NCBI GenBank assembly: GCA_964650485.1
Contig: CAZYTX010000021.1
Coordinates: 1 to 60,483, forward strand
Direction of reading: 5' to 3'
Length of the DNA stretch: 60,483 nt
Source: CAZYTX01 sp964650485
Lineage (GTDB): Bacteria; RBG-13-61-14; DATKZS01
Made by a program: the position numbers and the translations under genes. Shown piece after piece: positions 24,891 through 34,116 of the stretch. Each line of letters opens with the position of its first letter. Position 1 is the first letter of the stretch. The notes under the pieces are model-generated. The model was given only the letters and a program-made list of their open reading frames with translations. It was not told where the DNA came from and searched no databases.

Positions 24891-25517
24891 ATGGACATAA
24901 AAGAACTTCTGGAGAGGGGACTATACCATTACGGGCTGGGCGAGGTTGACAAGGCGCTTGAGCTTTGGAAACAGGTGCTGGCCCTGGACCCGGAAAACGA
25001 CACGGCGCGGGAGTACATCCAGATCGAGACCGGGAGGGCGGTGGAGGCCACGCCTTCTAAAGAGGTCCCGGTGGCCGGGGAGTACCACGAGCCGGGGCCC
25101 GTGCCGGAGCCTGCCCGGTCAGCGCCGCTGTCGCCCGAGTTCATCGAGGGTCAGCAGTATCTGCAAAGGGGCGAGTGGGAGACTGCCATGCACAAGTTCG
25201 GCGAGGCCCACCGGTCCGATTCTTCAAACCCCATGTACTGGGCGCACGTGGAGCTTTCGCGTGCCCGTCTGATAAAGGAGGTCATAGACCAGATGGGGGG
25301 CATGAGCAGCATACCGGCCCTCACCGTGCCCCTGAACGAGCTGGTGGGGCGGAAGAGCTTCACCCAGGAGGAAGGTTTCGTGCTCTCTCTCATATCCGGC
25401 GAGACCGGTTTTGAAGACGTTATCAGCCTGAGCCCCCTGCCCCGGTTCCAGACCTATCATATTATCTACCGCCTGCTTTCCGAGGGCCTGGTGAAGATAC
25501 AGAGGGGACTGGAGTGA
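24891..25517 (+). CDS. TPR protein with C-terminal wHTH-like domain
   Basis: A 208-residue protein. Residues 1-45 form one TPR hairpin (LLERGLYHYGLGEVDKALEL), a Pro/Glu-rich linker follows, and a second TPR covers about 84-115 (QYLQRGEWETAMHKFGEAHR). The C-terminal 70 residues (ALTVPLNELVGRKSFTQEEG ... LLSEGLVKIQRGL) look like the two-turn winged-helix module seen at the end of DUF4388 proteins. No catalytic residues are seen. Its stop overlaps the GTG start of the next gene, so the two are translationally coupled and probably interact. Confidence 0.55.
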   Translation: MDIKELLERGLYHYGLGEVDKALELWKQVLALDPENDTAREYIQIETGRAVEATPSKEVPVAGEYHEPGPVPEPARSAPLSPEFIEGQQYLQRGEWETAMHKFGEAHRSDSSNPMYWAHVELSRARLIKEVIDQMGGMSSIPALTVPLNELVGRKSFTQEEGFVLSLISGETGFEDVISLSPLPRFQTYHIIYRLLSEGLVKIQRGLE

Positions 25518-26551
25518 GTTATAGCAGGGACATAATCAATAACCCTGAAAGGACCCTGCTCTACTTCCTGGATGACCCGGCGGTAGTGATAAGCGCCGGG
25601 GGCAGGGTGGCGTATGCAAACCCTTCATTCCTTAGGCTGTTCGACCTGGAGCTTGGAGCGGTGATCGGCAAGCGCTTGTCCGCGGTGGCCCTGGAGTGGA
25701 TGCACGCCACGGTAATGCAGCAGTTCCGGGACACGGACCTTGGAGAGGGGGTCCGCCATTTCCGGCTGCACAGCGGCAACCGGCGTTTGCTGGTGAACAT
25801 GTCGGGGATCAACTTGAAGGGCCGGGTGGCCGGAGCGGTGCTCACCTTGAGAGACGAGACCGGGGAGATCAGTAACAGTCGGCGCAACCTTGAGCTTTTC
25901 CGGGCCATGCTGGACGACGCGTCGAAGTTCATTGATGATTCAAGCGCCGGCTCGAAAGGGTCCGGGGACGGGCGCGAGAGCGAGTTGATACGCGGTTTCG
26001 AGCAGTGTCTTTCCAGGCTCCGCGAGTTCGGCGAGGTCTTTCTGGGTGAGATAAAAACGGAGAGCTCGCACTTCTACCCCGGTAAGCTGGTGAAGATGGC
26101 CCAGAAGTCCATGAGGCCCGCGGCCGAGCAGCGGGGAGTATTTCTGGAAGAGGGGATGCAGCGGGAGCTGCCCAGGGTGGTTGGAGACCCGGCGCTCTTG
26201 AACCGGGTGCTGGCATTGTTGCTCGACTACATGATAAAAGGTGTGAGGGAAGGGGAGGCGGTGATCGCGGGAGCGGAACTCTTGCTCTCAACCGAAGGAA
26301 GGCCCCGGCTCTCATACTCGGTGACCGGCACTGGCATGGTGAGCGACGCGGAAGAGCTAGGCGAGATATCGGGCAGGCTGGACAGCTACTCCGGGCTGCC
26401 GGATAACAAGAAGCTCCGGGTGATGCGGCTCTCACTTGCAAGGCGCCTGGTGGGGGCCATGGGCGGAGACGTCACCGTTGCCGCACACGAGCTTGCCGGG
26501 ACCTCCATATCCGCGCGAGTTCCGGTGGAGCTGCATTACCAGGGCGGGTGA
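25514..26551 (+). CDS. PAS protein with degenerate kinase ATPase domain
   Basis: A 345-residue protein. An N-terminal PAS domain (about 14-120: FLDDPAVVISAGGRVAYANP ... GAVLTLRDETGE) is followed by a helical region and a GHKL-like ATPase fold (about 185-340). The dimerisation His box is not visible, the N box reads LLDYMIKG and the G1 box YSVTGTGM in place of DxGxG; only the G2-like LARRLVGAMGGDVTV looks normal. It is therefore probably a signalling pseudokinase. The start is GTG overlapping the TGA of the TPR gene. It is convergent with pilR, 15 bases apart. Confidence 0.6.
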   Translation: MSYSRDIINNPERTLLYFLDDPAVVISAGGRVAYANPSFLRLFDLELGAVIGKRLSAVALEWMHATVMQQFRDTDLGEGVRHFRLHSGNRRLLVNMSGINLKGRVAGAVLTLRDETGEISNSRRNLELFRAMLDDASKFIDDSSAGSKGSGDGRESELIRGFEQCLSRLREFGEVFLGEIKTESSHFYPGKLVKMAQKSMRPAAEQRGVFLEEGMQRELPRVVGDPALLNRVLALLLDYMIKGVREGEAVIAGAELLLSTEGRPRLSYSVTGTGMVSDAEELGEISGRLDSYSGLPDNKKLRVMRLSLARRLVGAMGGDVTVAAHELAGTSISARVPVELHYQGG

Positions 26552-26566
26552 GTTCAGGACCTCTCC

Positions 26567-27973
26567 TCAACCTCCTCGTCTCCCCCCGTCCTCGCTCGCT
26601 TCCTTGTCCTCCATGCCCAGCTTTTCAAGGCGGTATCGAAGAGACCTGAAGGTCACGCCCAGGAGCGCGGCAGCCCTGTTCTTTACTCCGCCTGTCCTCC
26701 GCAAGGCCTCTTCTATGAGGCGCCTTTCCATCTCCTGCAGCCTGGCGTCCAGGTCAACCCCCTCCTCCGGGAAATGGACGAGTGGCCCCTGGCATTCCTC
26801 GCTTGTCTTGCACACCTTTGCTGGGAGGCTGTCGGGTGTTATGTAATCCGACTGGGTGAGGCTGATGGCACTCTCCATGGTGTTCTCCAGCTCGCGCACG
26901 TTGCCGGGCCAGTCGTAAGACTCGAGGGCCTCTTCGGCCTCCCTGGTTATGCCTTTTATGTTTTTTCCTATCTCGAGGGCATGGATTCGCAGGAAATGCC
27001 TGGTGAGCAAGGGGATGTCCTCCCTCCTCTCCCGGAGGGGCGGCATGTGCACCTGTATGACATTGAGCCTGTAGTAGAGGTCTTCCCTGAAGCGGCCCTC
27101 GCTCACCGCGGTCTCCAGGTCCTGGTTGGTGGCCGCGATCAGGCGCACGTCCACGTTCACGTCGGCCACCCCGCCCACGGGCCTGAAGGTCTTGTCCTGT
27201 ATCACCCGCAAAAGCTTCACCTGTATGGACGGTGGAATCTCCCCGATCTCGTCCAGGAAGATGGTGCCCTGTCTGGCGGCCTCGAACAGGCCCCTCTTGT
27301 CGTGGTACGCGCCTGTGAAGGCCCCCTTGAGGTGTCCGAAGAGCTCGCTTTCCAGGAGTTCGGAAGGGATGGCCCCGCAGTTCACGGTGACAAAGGACTG
27401 GTCGCGGCGGGGGCTGTTATAATGCACGGCCTTGGCAACCAGCTCCTTTCCCGTGCCCGACTCCCCGGAGATCAGCACGTTCGACTTGGTGGGAGCCACC
27501 TTGCGGATGAGGTCGAACACCTGCTGCATGGGCGCTGAGTTGCCCACCAGGTTCTCGAACACGTACTTGGACTCCACTTCCTCCCGGAGCCGCAGGTTCT
27601 CGCGCACCAGCCTGGCCTTCTCCAGGGCCTTTCTCACCACCAGCTTGATCTCGTCCACCTGGAAGGGCTTTGTTATGTAATCGTAAGCGCCCAGCTTCAT
27701 GGCCTCGACAGCGCTCTCGGTGGATGCGAATGCGGTGATCATTATTATCAGGGCCTCCTGGTCCATCTCTTTTGCTTTTTGCAGGACCTCCATGCCGGTC
27801 ACCCTTGGCATCATGATGTCGCAGAGCACCAGGTCGTAGTTGTCCTCGCCGATCATCTTGAGGGCATCCTCTCCCGTGGACGCGGTCTCCACCTGGTATC
27901 CTTCCTTTGTAAAAAGGATCTCCAGGAACTCGCGCATGGAGAGCTCGTCGTCAACCACCAGTATCTTCTCCAC
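26567..27973 (-). CDS. pilR: Sigma54-dependent response regulator PilR
   Basis: A 468-residue NtrC-type activator: receiver domain (KILVVDDELSMREFLE, phosphoacceptor in LVLCDIMMPR), AAA+ core with Walker A GESGTGKE and the sigma54-contacting GAFTGA, and a Fis-type HTH at the end (GGVKNRAAALLGVTFRSLRY). Position after pilB-T-C-S identifies it as PilR, which activates pilin transcription. A GTG at 27973 is chosen as the start because GGGGGAGG lies upstream and the pilS stop ends 1 base before; a longer form would begin inside pilS. The pilA target is not in this window. Confidence 0.85.
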   Translation of the reverse strand: MEKILVVDDELSMREFLEILFTKEGYQVETASTGEDALKMIGEDNYDLVLCDIMMPRVTGMEVLQKAKEMDQEALIIMITAFASTESAVEAMKLGAYDYITKPFQVDEIKLVVRKALEKARLVRENLRLREEVESKYVFENLVGNSAPMQQVFDLIRKVAPTKSNVLISGESGTGKELVAKAVHYNSPRRDQSFVTVNCGAIPSELLESELFGHLKGAFTGAYHDKRGLFEAARQGTIFLDEIGEIPPSIQVKLLRVIQDKTFRPVGGVADVNVDVRLIAATNQDLETAVSEGRFREDLYYRLNVIQVHMPPLRERREDIPLLTRHFLRIHALEIGKNIKGITREAEEALESYDWPGNVRELENTMESAISLTQSDYITPDSLPAKVCKTSEECQGPLVHFPEEGVDLDARLQEMERRLIEEALRRTGGVKNRAAALLGVTFRSLRYRLEKLGMEDKEASEDGGRRGG

Positions 27974-27974
27974 C

Positions 27975-29723
27975 TCAGACGCCTCCCCCGGGAGCACCTG
28001 TCGTCTCGGTTTCGGACCCGGCCCGCCCTTGACCCCGGGGCCTTGCCGTCCTGGGCAGACGGATCACGAACCTCGCCCCCCCTCCGTCATTGTCCTCCAC
28101 CCATATCTCTCCTTCCATGGCCTCCACTATCCTGTGGACCATGGAGAGCCCCAGGCCGGTGCCCTTCTCCCGGGTGGTGAAGAAGGGGTCGAATATCTTG
28201 TCCTTGCACTCGGCCGGTATCCCGGCGCCGGTGTCCTCCACCTCCAGCCTGAAAGCGGCCCCGTCGCCCTGCAAAGGGGCCCTCCCGTCCTCCTCCCGGT
28301 CTGAGACCCTTATGGTCAGCAGGCCGCCCTCGGGCATGGCCTCCACCGCGTTGTTGACCAGGTTCCACATTATCTGCTCGAACATCTTGGGGTCGGTCTC
28401 CACCTGCATGCCGGGCTCGACCTCCACCTTCCATTTCAGCCCGTATGGTATATCCGTCCTGTGCTTGTAGACCTCGACTATCTCCGGCACCAGGTTGTCC
28501 AGCCGGAGCTTCTCGATGTTGCGGGGCTTGGGGTTGGCGTAGAGCAGGAAGTCGGTGATGAGGCTGTTCAACCGGTCGGTCTCCCTCACCACGATCCTCA
28601 TGAGCTTTTCCCCGGTGCGGTCGAGCTCGAGCTCGGAGTCAAGCACCTGTATGGACCCGCTTATCGAGGCCAGTGGCGTCCTGATCTCGTGGGCTATGCC
28701 CGCGGCCAACTGGCCGACCACGGCCAGGCGGTCGCTCTGTCTGAGCTTCTCTTCCATCCTCCTTATTTCCGTGACCTCGTCGCATATGACCAGCACGCCC
28801 AAAAGCTCGCCCGAGGCGCCTTTCAGTTGCGTTATCCTGAACTCGAGGTTGCATTTATTCCCGTAGGGATTGTACCACAGGACCTCCTTTCTGAGGGGAT
28901 TTGATCCCGGTATCTGCGAGAAGTCCAGCTCTTCAAGCTGGGGAAAGAGGTCTATCAAACTTGTTCCCAGGGCCCGGCCCGCGTTCACGCCGGTGATCTT
29001 TTGTGCGGCCTCGTTGAAAGAGGTTATCCTCGCTTCCCGGTCCAGGGTTATAACCCCCGAGGAGAGCGAGTGTACGATGTCGTCGTTCAATGCCTCGAGC
29101 GCGTCCCTGTCCCGCATGGTCTCCTGCAACTCGTGCCCGGTGATGCGGAGCTTCTCTGTGAGGTAGCTGGAGAGCGCAGCCATGACGAACATGGCCGACA
29201 TGTTTATGAGGAAGGCGTAGATGATGTTGTTCCACCCCATGGCTGCGTACTCGCCCAGAAGGTCTTGTATGATCCCCTGCTCCAGTCCCGCCAGGATGCA
29301 GCCGTAAGAGAGGCTGCCGGCGGCCGCTGCCAGGAAAGCGCCCCTCCTGTAGAGCAGTATGCCGGCTATTATGATGGCGAGCAGGTACAGGAATGAGAAT
29401 ATGCTCTCGTACTTGCCGGTGGTGATGTAGATAAGGGAGGTGACGAAGACGATCTCCCACAGGATGTGTACGTAGGCCAGCGCCTTGAGCCTCCTGCTCC
29501 ACCTGAGAAGCAGTGCAGACACCAGGGTGATGAAGTAGGTGGCTGCTGAAAGGATGTAGAGCGCGATCAGCGGCAGTGTAAGGAACGACTGGGTGCGGGT
29601 CAGGTGGATGATTATGGTGGCCCCCAAGAGGAAGGTCACTATTATCACCCTGAGGAGCAGAGATAATTGCAGCCGCCGGTAAAGCTCGTCACCGGCGGCT
29701 GAAGTGCTCCGGGCCATCATCAT
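27975..29723 (-). CDS. pilS: Sensor histidine kinase PilS
   Basis: A 582-residue membrane kinase. Six hydrophobic segments fill residues about 18-185, followed by a PAS domain (SGVITLDREARITSFNEAAQ), a HisKA box AAGIAHEIRTPLASISGS with the phosphorylated His, and a HATPase with VNNAVEAMPEGG (N box), DTGAGIP (G1) and GTGLGLSMVHRIVEAM (G2). The six-helix sensor is typical of PilS. It controls PilR, encoded immediately downstream, and lies 25 bases after pilC. The substrate signal is probably pilin level in the membrane, as known for this family. Confidence 0.85.
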   Translation of the reverse strand: MMMARSTSAAGDELYRRLQLSLLLRVIIVTFLLGATIIIHLTRTQSFLTLPLIALYILSAATYFITLVSALLLRWSRRLKALAYVHILWEIVFVTSLIYITTGKYESIFSFLYLLAIIIAGILLYRRGAFLAAAAGSLSYGCILAGLEQGIIQDLLGEYAAMGWNNIIYAFLINMSAMFVMAALSSYLTEKLRITGHELQETMRDRDALEALNDDIVHSLSSGVITLDREARITSFNEAAQKITGVNAGRALGTSLIDLFPQLEELDFSQIPGSNPLRKEVLWYNPYGNKCNLEFRITQLKGASGELLGVLVICDEVTEIRRMEEKLRQSDRLAVVGQLAAGIAHEIRTPLASISGSIQVLDSELELDRTGEKLMRIVVRETDRLNSLITDFLLYANPKPRNIEKLRLDNLVPEIVEVYKHRTDIPYGLKWKVEVEPGMQVETDPKMFEQIMWNLVNNAVEAMPEGGLLTIRVSDREEDGRAPLQGDGAAFRLEVEDTGAGIPAECKDKIFDPFFTTREKGTGLGLSMVHRIVEAMEGEIWVEDNDGGGARFVIRLPRTARPRGQGRAGSETETTGAPGGGV

Positions 29724-29748
29724 GACGGCCCTTCCTCCTTGTCCTTTG

Positions 29749-30975
29749 TCACCCGGCGAAGTTACCGGCCATGGAGAAGATGGGCAGGTACATGGCTATG
29801 GCCAGTCCGCCTACGGTCACGCCCAGAAACACCATCAGCATGGGCTCCATCATCGAGGTCAAGGCCGCCACCGCGTCGTCAACCTCTTCCTCGTAGAAGT
29901 CGGCTATTTTTGCAAGCATGGAGTCGAGCGCTCCGGTCTGCTCGCCAACTCCTATCATCTGCACCACCATGTGGGGGAACACATCGCTGTCATGCAAGGG
30001 CTCGGCAAGGGTCTTGCCCTCTGAGATGGCGTTTTTCACCTTCATGAGCTCGCTCTCGACCACCCTGTTCCCGGAGACCTTGGCCACTATGTCCAGGCCC
30101 TCCATTATTGGAACGCCCGAGCTTATCAGGGTCCCCAGTGTGCGGGTGAAGCTCGCCACTGACGACTTCCTTATCAGGTCGCCCACCACCGGGATCTTTA
30201 AATAAAGGGTGTGGAGAAAGAACTGACCCTTTTCATTGGAGTCGATGGCGTAAATGATGCCCGCAATGCTGCCCGCTGTGACGATGATTATCAGCCAGCC
30301 CCACTTGAGCACCAGCCAGTTGCTCAGGTTCACCACAAACTGGGTCAAGGCGGGAAGCTCGGCGCCCATGTCATTGAACATCTTTGCAAAGGTGGGAATG
30401 ACGAATATCAACAACACTGCAACCACAACCACCGCCACCGTCAGAATGACGCCAGGATAGACCATGGCGCCCTTGATCTGCTTTTTCAGGCGCATGGTCT
30501 TTTCCATGGCCAGCGCCAGCCGGTTCAATATGGTGTCCAGGATGCCGCCGATCTCGCCGGCGCGCACCATGTGCACGTAGAGGTTGTCGAACACCTTGGG
30601 GTGCTTGGCAAGTGCGTCGGCAAAGGTGGAGCCGGATTCCACGGTGGACTTTACGTCCGTTAACACCTTCTTGAACGTCCGGTTTTCCATCTCCACGGAA
30701 AGAAGGTCCAGGCACTGCACCAGGGGAAGCCCGGCGTCAATCATGGTGGAGAACTGCCTGGTGAAGATAATCAGGTCCTTGTCGCTCACCTTGGGCTCCA
30801 TTCCCGGGATGCTGAGCTCCATGTTGAGGTCCAGCTTCTTCTTGATGGAGCCCTCAACAGGGACGATCTCGCTTGCCCGCAGCTTTGCGGCCACTGCCTG
30901 GGCGTTGTCCGCTTCCATCACTCCCTTTTCCACTTTTCCGCTGCTGGTCCTTCCCTCCCAGTTGAACTTGGCCAT
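29749..30975 (-). CDS. pilC: Type IV pilus inner-membrane platform PilC
   Basis: A 408-residue GspF-superfamily protein with two repeated cytosolic helical domains (FTRQFSTMIDAGLPLVQCLD near 74-93 and FTRTLGTLISSGVPIMEGLD near 278-297) and three membrane helices (about 172-200, 220-245, 380-400). PilC is the rotor platform on which PilB and PilT act. Start ATG 30975 is preferred because AAGGGAG lies 8 bases upstream; a TTG two codons earlier is possible. It follows pilT by about 30 bases. Confidence 0.9.
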   Translation of the reverse strand: MAKFNWEGRTSSGKVEKGVMEADNAQAVAAKLRASEIVPVEGSIKKKLDLNMELSIPGMEPKVSDKDLIIFTRQFSTMIDAGLPLVQCLDLLSVEMENRTFKKVLTDVKSTVESGSTFADALAKHPKVFDNLYVHMVRAGEIGGILDTILNRLALAMEKTMRLKKQIKGAMVYPGVILTVAVVVVAVLLIFVIPTFAKMFNDMGAELPALTQFVVNLSNWLVLKWGWLIIIVTAGSIAGIIYAIDSNEKGQFFLHTLYLKIPVVGDLIRKSSVASFTRTLGTLISSGVPIMEGLDIVAKVSGNRVVESELMKVKNAISEGKTLAEPLHDSDVFPHMVVQMIGVGEQTGALDSMLAKIADFYEEEVDDAVAALTSMMEPMLMVFLGVTVGGLAIAMYLPIFSMAGNFAG

Positions 30976-31008
30976 TTTCAATTCTCCCTTGTTTTCCGCT
31001 TCTGCTCC

Positions 31009-32097
31009 TTACCTTGCGGGAGCGCGCGTGGGAGCGCCCTTCTCGATGATCCCTTTGAGCTCCTCCACGTCGCTGCTCCTGCCTAAAGCGTCCTCCAGCG
31101 TGATCATCCTCTTGAAATAGAGGCTGGACAGGGACTGGTTGAAGGTCAACATCCCGAACTTCTCCTGGCCAACCTGCATGACCGAGTAGATCTGGTGAAT
31201 CCTGTCCTCCCGAATCAGGTTCCGTATTGCGGGGTTTGGTATCATCACCTCCAGCGCCAGCACCCGGCCGTGTCCCGAGGCCTTGGGTATGAGGTTCTGG
31301 CAGATCACCCCCTCGAGCACGAAGGAGAGCTGGGCCCTGATCTGCGGCTGCTGGTATGAGGGGAACACGTCAATGATGCGGTTTATGGTCTGCACGCACG
31401 AGTTGGTGTGCAGGGTGGCGAACACCAGGTGCCCGGTCTCCGAGGCCACCAGCGCCATCTCCACCGTCTCCAGGTCGCGCATCTCGCCTATGAGCACCAC
31501 GTCCGGGTCCTGGCGCAGGATGTACTTGAGCGCGGTCTTGAAGCTCTTGGTGTCGGTGTTGATCTCCCGCTGGTTGACGATGCAGTTCTTGTGGGGGTGC
31601 AGGTACTCGATGGGGTCCTCGATGGTGATGATGTGCTCGTGGCGGTCGGCGTTTATCTTGTCCAGTATGGCGGCCAGGGTGGTGGACTTGCCCGAGCCGG
31701 TGGGACCGGTGACCAGGAGCAGGCCCCTGGGCTTGGCTGCCATGGTCTTCACCACCGACGGAAGCCCCAGCTCGTCGAAGTCCATGATCTTGAAGGGGAT
31801 GGTGCGGAAGGCCCCGGCCACCGCGCCCCGCTGCATGAAGATGTTGGAGCGGAAGCGCGACAGCCCCTTGACCCCGAAGCTGAGATCGAGCTCGCTCTGC
31901 TCCTCGAAGCGGTGCTTCTGCGAGTCGGTGAGGATGGAGTAGCAGAGCTGCTTGGTCTCGGGAGCGGTCAGGGGCGGTGACTTGAGCGGCAGCAGCCGGC
32001 CGTCCACCCGGAGCTGCGGAGGCGCCCCCGTGGTGATATGGAGGTCCGAGGCCCCCTTCTCGATCATGGCTTTGAGCAACTGGTGAAGATTAGGCAT
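31009..32097 (-). CDS. pilT: Pilus retraction ATPase PilT
   Basis: A 362-residue secretion ATPase with an N-terminal PAS-like part (LHQLLKAMIEKGASDLHITT), Walker A GPTGSGKST, the Asp box around ITIEDPIEYLH, Walker B (LIGEMRDLET) and the His box ATLHTNSC. The C-terminal AIRNLIRE region, which PilT needs for retraction, is present. It depolymerises type IV pili. Position between pilB and pilC is the classical arrangement. A good ribosome site (GAGGGG) precedes the start. Confidence 0.92.
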   Translation of the reverse strand: MPNLHQLLKAMIEKGASDLHITTGAPPQLRVDGRLLPLKSPPLTAPETKQLCYSILTDSQKHRFEEQSELDLSFGVKGLSRFRSNIFMQRGAVAGAFRTIPFKIMDFDELGLPSVVKTMAAKPRGLLLVTGPTGSGKSTTLAAILDKINADRHEHIITIEDPIEYLHPHKNCIVNQREINTDTKSFKTALKYILRQDPDVVLIGEMRDLETVEMALVASETGHLVFATLHTNSCVQTINRIIDVFPSYQQPQIRAQLSFVLEGVICQNLIPKASGHGRVLALEVMIPNPAIRNLIREDRIHQIYSVMQVGQEKFGMLTFNQSLSSLYFKRMITLEDALGRSSDVEELKGIIEKGAPTRAPAR

Positions 32098-32127
32098 ATT
32101 GCACTACCCCTCTCGATAAGATTTTAG

Positions 32128-33831
32128 CTAGTCGCCCGCGGTCACCCGCATGACCTCCTCCACCGTGGTCATGCCCTCGACCAGCCGGCGCAGGCCCGAC
32201 GTTCTGAGCGTGGACATTCCAAGCCGCATGGCCTCCTCCTTGAGCTCGGCCGAGCTGGCCCCGTTCAGCACCAGCTCCTTTATCTCGTCGTACATGTACA
32301 TGACCTCGGAGAGGGCGATCCTTCCCTTGAACCCGGTCTCGTTGCACGCGAAGCACCCCTCGGCCTTGTAGCACTGGGCCGAGGATGCCTCCTCCTCGGA
32401 GAGCCCCAGCTCCACCAGTTGCTGCGTCGGGACCTCCGCTGGGACCTTGCACTCGGAGCAGAGCTTTCTGGCCAGACGCTGGGCCTGGATGATGTTCACC
32501 GAGCTGGCCACCAGGAAGGGCTCCACGCCCATGTTGAGCAGCCGGTTGACCGTGGAGGGAGCGTCGTTGGTGTGCAGGGTGGAGAGCACAAGGTGGCCGG
32601 TGAGCGCGGCCTTGACCGCGATCTCCGCGGTCTCGAAGTCGCGGATCTCGCCCACCATGACGATGTCCGGGTCCTGTCTTAAAAAGGCGCGCAGGGCCGC
32701 GGCGAAGTTGAGCCCGATCTCCTCCTTCATCTGCACCTGGTTGATGCCCATGAGGTTGTACTCCACCGGGTCCTCCGCTGTGCTTATGTTGGTGTCGGTC
32801 TTGTTGAGCTCGGAGAGTGCCGAGTACAGGGTGGTGGTCTTTCCGGAGCCGGTGGGGCCGGTGACCAGCACCATGCCGTATGGCATGTGTATGGCCTTCT
32901 GGAACAGATCGAGCTGCTCTTGGAAGAAGCCGAGCTTTGTCATGTCGAGCTGCAGGTTGGACTTGTCAAGCAGCCGGAGCACCACCTTCTCCCCGAAGAG
33001 GGTGGGGAGCACGGACACGCGGTAGTCCATCTCCCTGTCCTTTCCCAGCTTGATCTTTATCCTCCCGTCCTGCGGCAGCCTGCGCTCCGCTATGTCCAGG
33101 TTGGACATGATCTTGATACGGGCCACTATGGGGTTCCTGAGCTTCATGGGAGGCTTCATCACCTCGTAGAGCACCCCGTCAATCCTGTAGCGCACCCGGA
33201 AGCTCTTCTCGTATGGCTCCACGTGGATATCCGAGGCCGCCTTTTTGATGGCGTCGGTGAGAATGAGGTTGACGAGACGGACAACCGGGGCGTCGTCGCT
33301 GGCCTTCTCCAGGTCGGTCACGTTCACGTCCTCTTCGCCCTCCTCGCCGAGGGCCACGTCGAACTCGTCCTGGAGGTCGCCCAGCATCTCGTCCAGGTTG
33401 TCCTCCGCGGCCTGGTAGTACTTGTCCACCGCCTCCAGGATGGTGTTCTCGGGCGCCACCACCACCTCTATCTTGTAGCCGGTCAAAAACTCGATGTCGC
33501 TCTGGGCGAACATGTTGGAGGGGTCGGCCATGGCCACCACCAGGGTGGCCCCGGCGCGGTTTATGGGGATTAAAACGTGCTTTTTGGCCTGCTCCTCCGG
33601 GACCAGCCGGATGACCTCGGGGTCTATGTCGAACTCGCCAAGGTTGATGGAAGGCACCCCGAACTGCTTGCTCAAAAAGTCGGCCAGGGCCTCCTCCTGT
33701 ATGAAGCCCATCTTGGTCAGGTTGGCCCCCAGACGGCCGCCGCGCTTCTTCTGCTCCTCCAAAGCCTGCTGCAGTTGAGCGGGAGTTATAAGGTTCTCCC
33801 TGACCAGAAGCTCACCCAGTTTCTGGGCCAT
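32128..33831 (-). CDS. pilB: Pilus extension ATPase PilB
   Basis: A 567-residue GspE/PilB ATPase. The N-terminal MshEN/GSPII_E_N domain (about 1-150: LGELLVRENLITPAQLQQAL) resembles domains that bind c-di-GMP in some homologues. The motor follows with Walker A GPTGSGKTT, Asp box STAEDPVEYNL, Walker B (MVGEIRDFET) and ATPase His box STLHTNDAPST, then a four-Cys zinc site (CSEC ... CFAC) in the C-terminal part. PilB polymerises pilin. It heads pilB-pilT-pilC-pilS-pilR, with a promoter at 33913-33941. Confidence 0.92.
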   Translation of the reverse strand: MAQKLGELLVRENLITPAQLQQALEEQKKRGGRLGANLTKMGFIQEEALADFLSKQFGVPSINLGEFDIDPEVIRLVPEEQAKKHVLIPINRAGATLVVAMADPSNMFAQSDIEFLTGYKIEVVVAPENTILEAVDKYYQAAEDNLDEMLGDLQDEFDVALGEEGEEDVNVTDLEKASDDAPVVRLVNLILTDAIKKAASDIHVEPYEKSFRVRYRIDGVLYEVMKPPMKLRNPIVARIKIMSNLDIAERRLPQDGRIKIKLGKDREMDYRVSVLPTLFGEKVVLRLLDKSNLQLDMTKLGFFQEQLDLFQKAIHMPYGMVLVTGPTGSGKTTTLYSALSELNKTDTNISTAEDPVEYNLMGINQVQMKEEIGLNFAAALRAFLRQDPDIVMVGEIRDFETAEIAVKAALTGHLVLSTLHTNDAPSTVNRLLNMGVEPFLVASSVNIIQAQRLARKLCSECKVPAEVPTQQLVELGLSEEEASSAQCYKAEGCFACNETGFKGRIALSEVMYMYDEIKELVLNGASSAELKEEAMRLGMSTLRTSGLRRLVEGMTTVEEVMRVTAGD

Positions 33832-33912
33832 ATTGTTCCCCCTCTAAAATTCAGTCTTTTCTCTTTACTTTAGTATTTTACCAACCCGTAGCCCAATTTG
33901 CCAGTACAGTCA

Positions 33913-33941
33913 ATTTAAGCAGACAAAAATGTCCCTGTCAA
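33913..33941 (-). promoter_or_regulatory. Sigma70-type promoter of the pil operon
   Basis: On the minus strand a perfect TTGACA is followed after 17 bases by TTAAAT, about 80 bases before pilB. The rest of the 33832-34116 spacer shows no gene or clear repeat. Confidence 0.5.
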
Positions 33942-34116
33942 GGCGCTTTTAGTTCCAATTCCAATCCGTTCCAGGCCCCTGCCCCCCCCTCTCGGCATTA
34001 GATGACGCTTGTGGATAAGAGGATTCAAAACAGGTGCGCTCTCCAGGGGCGCCTGTCGCATGGATTGTATCTCAGCGCCAATAATGGTAATTTAGGCAGG
34101 TGGAGGAATTTTGCCA

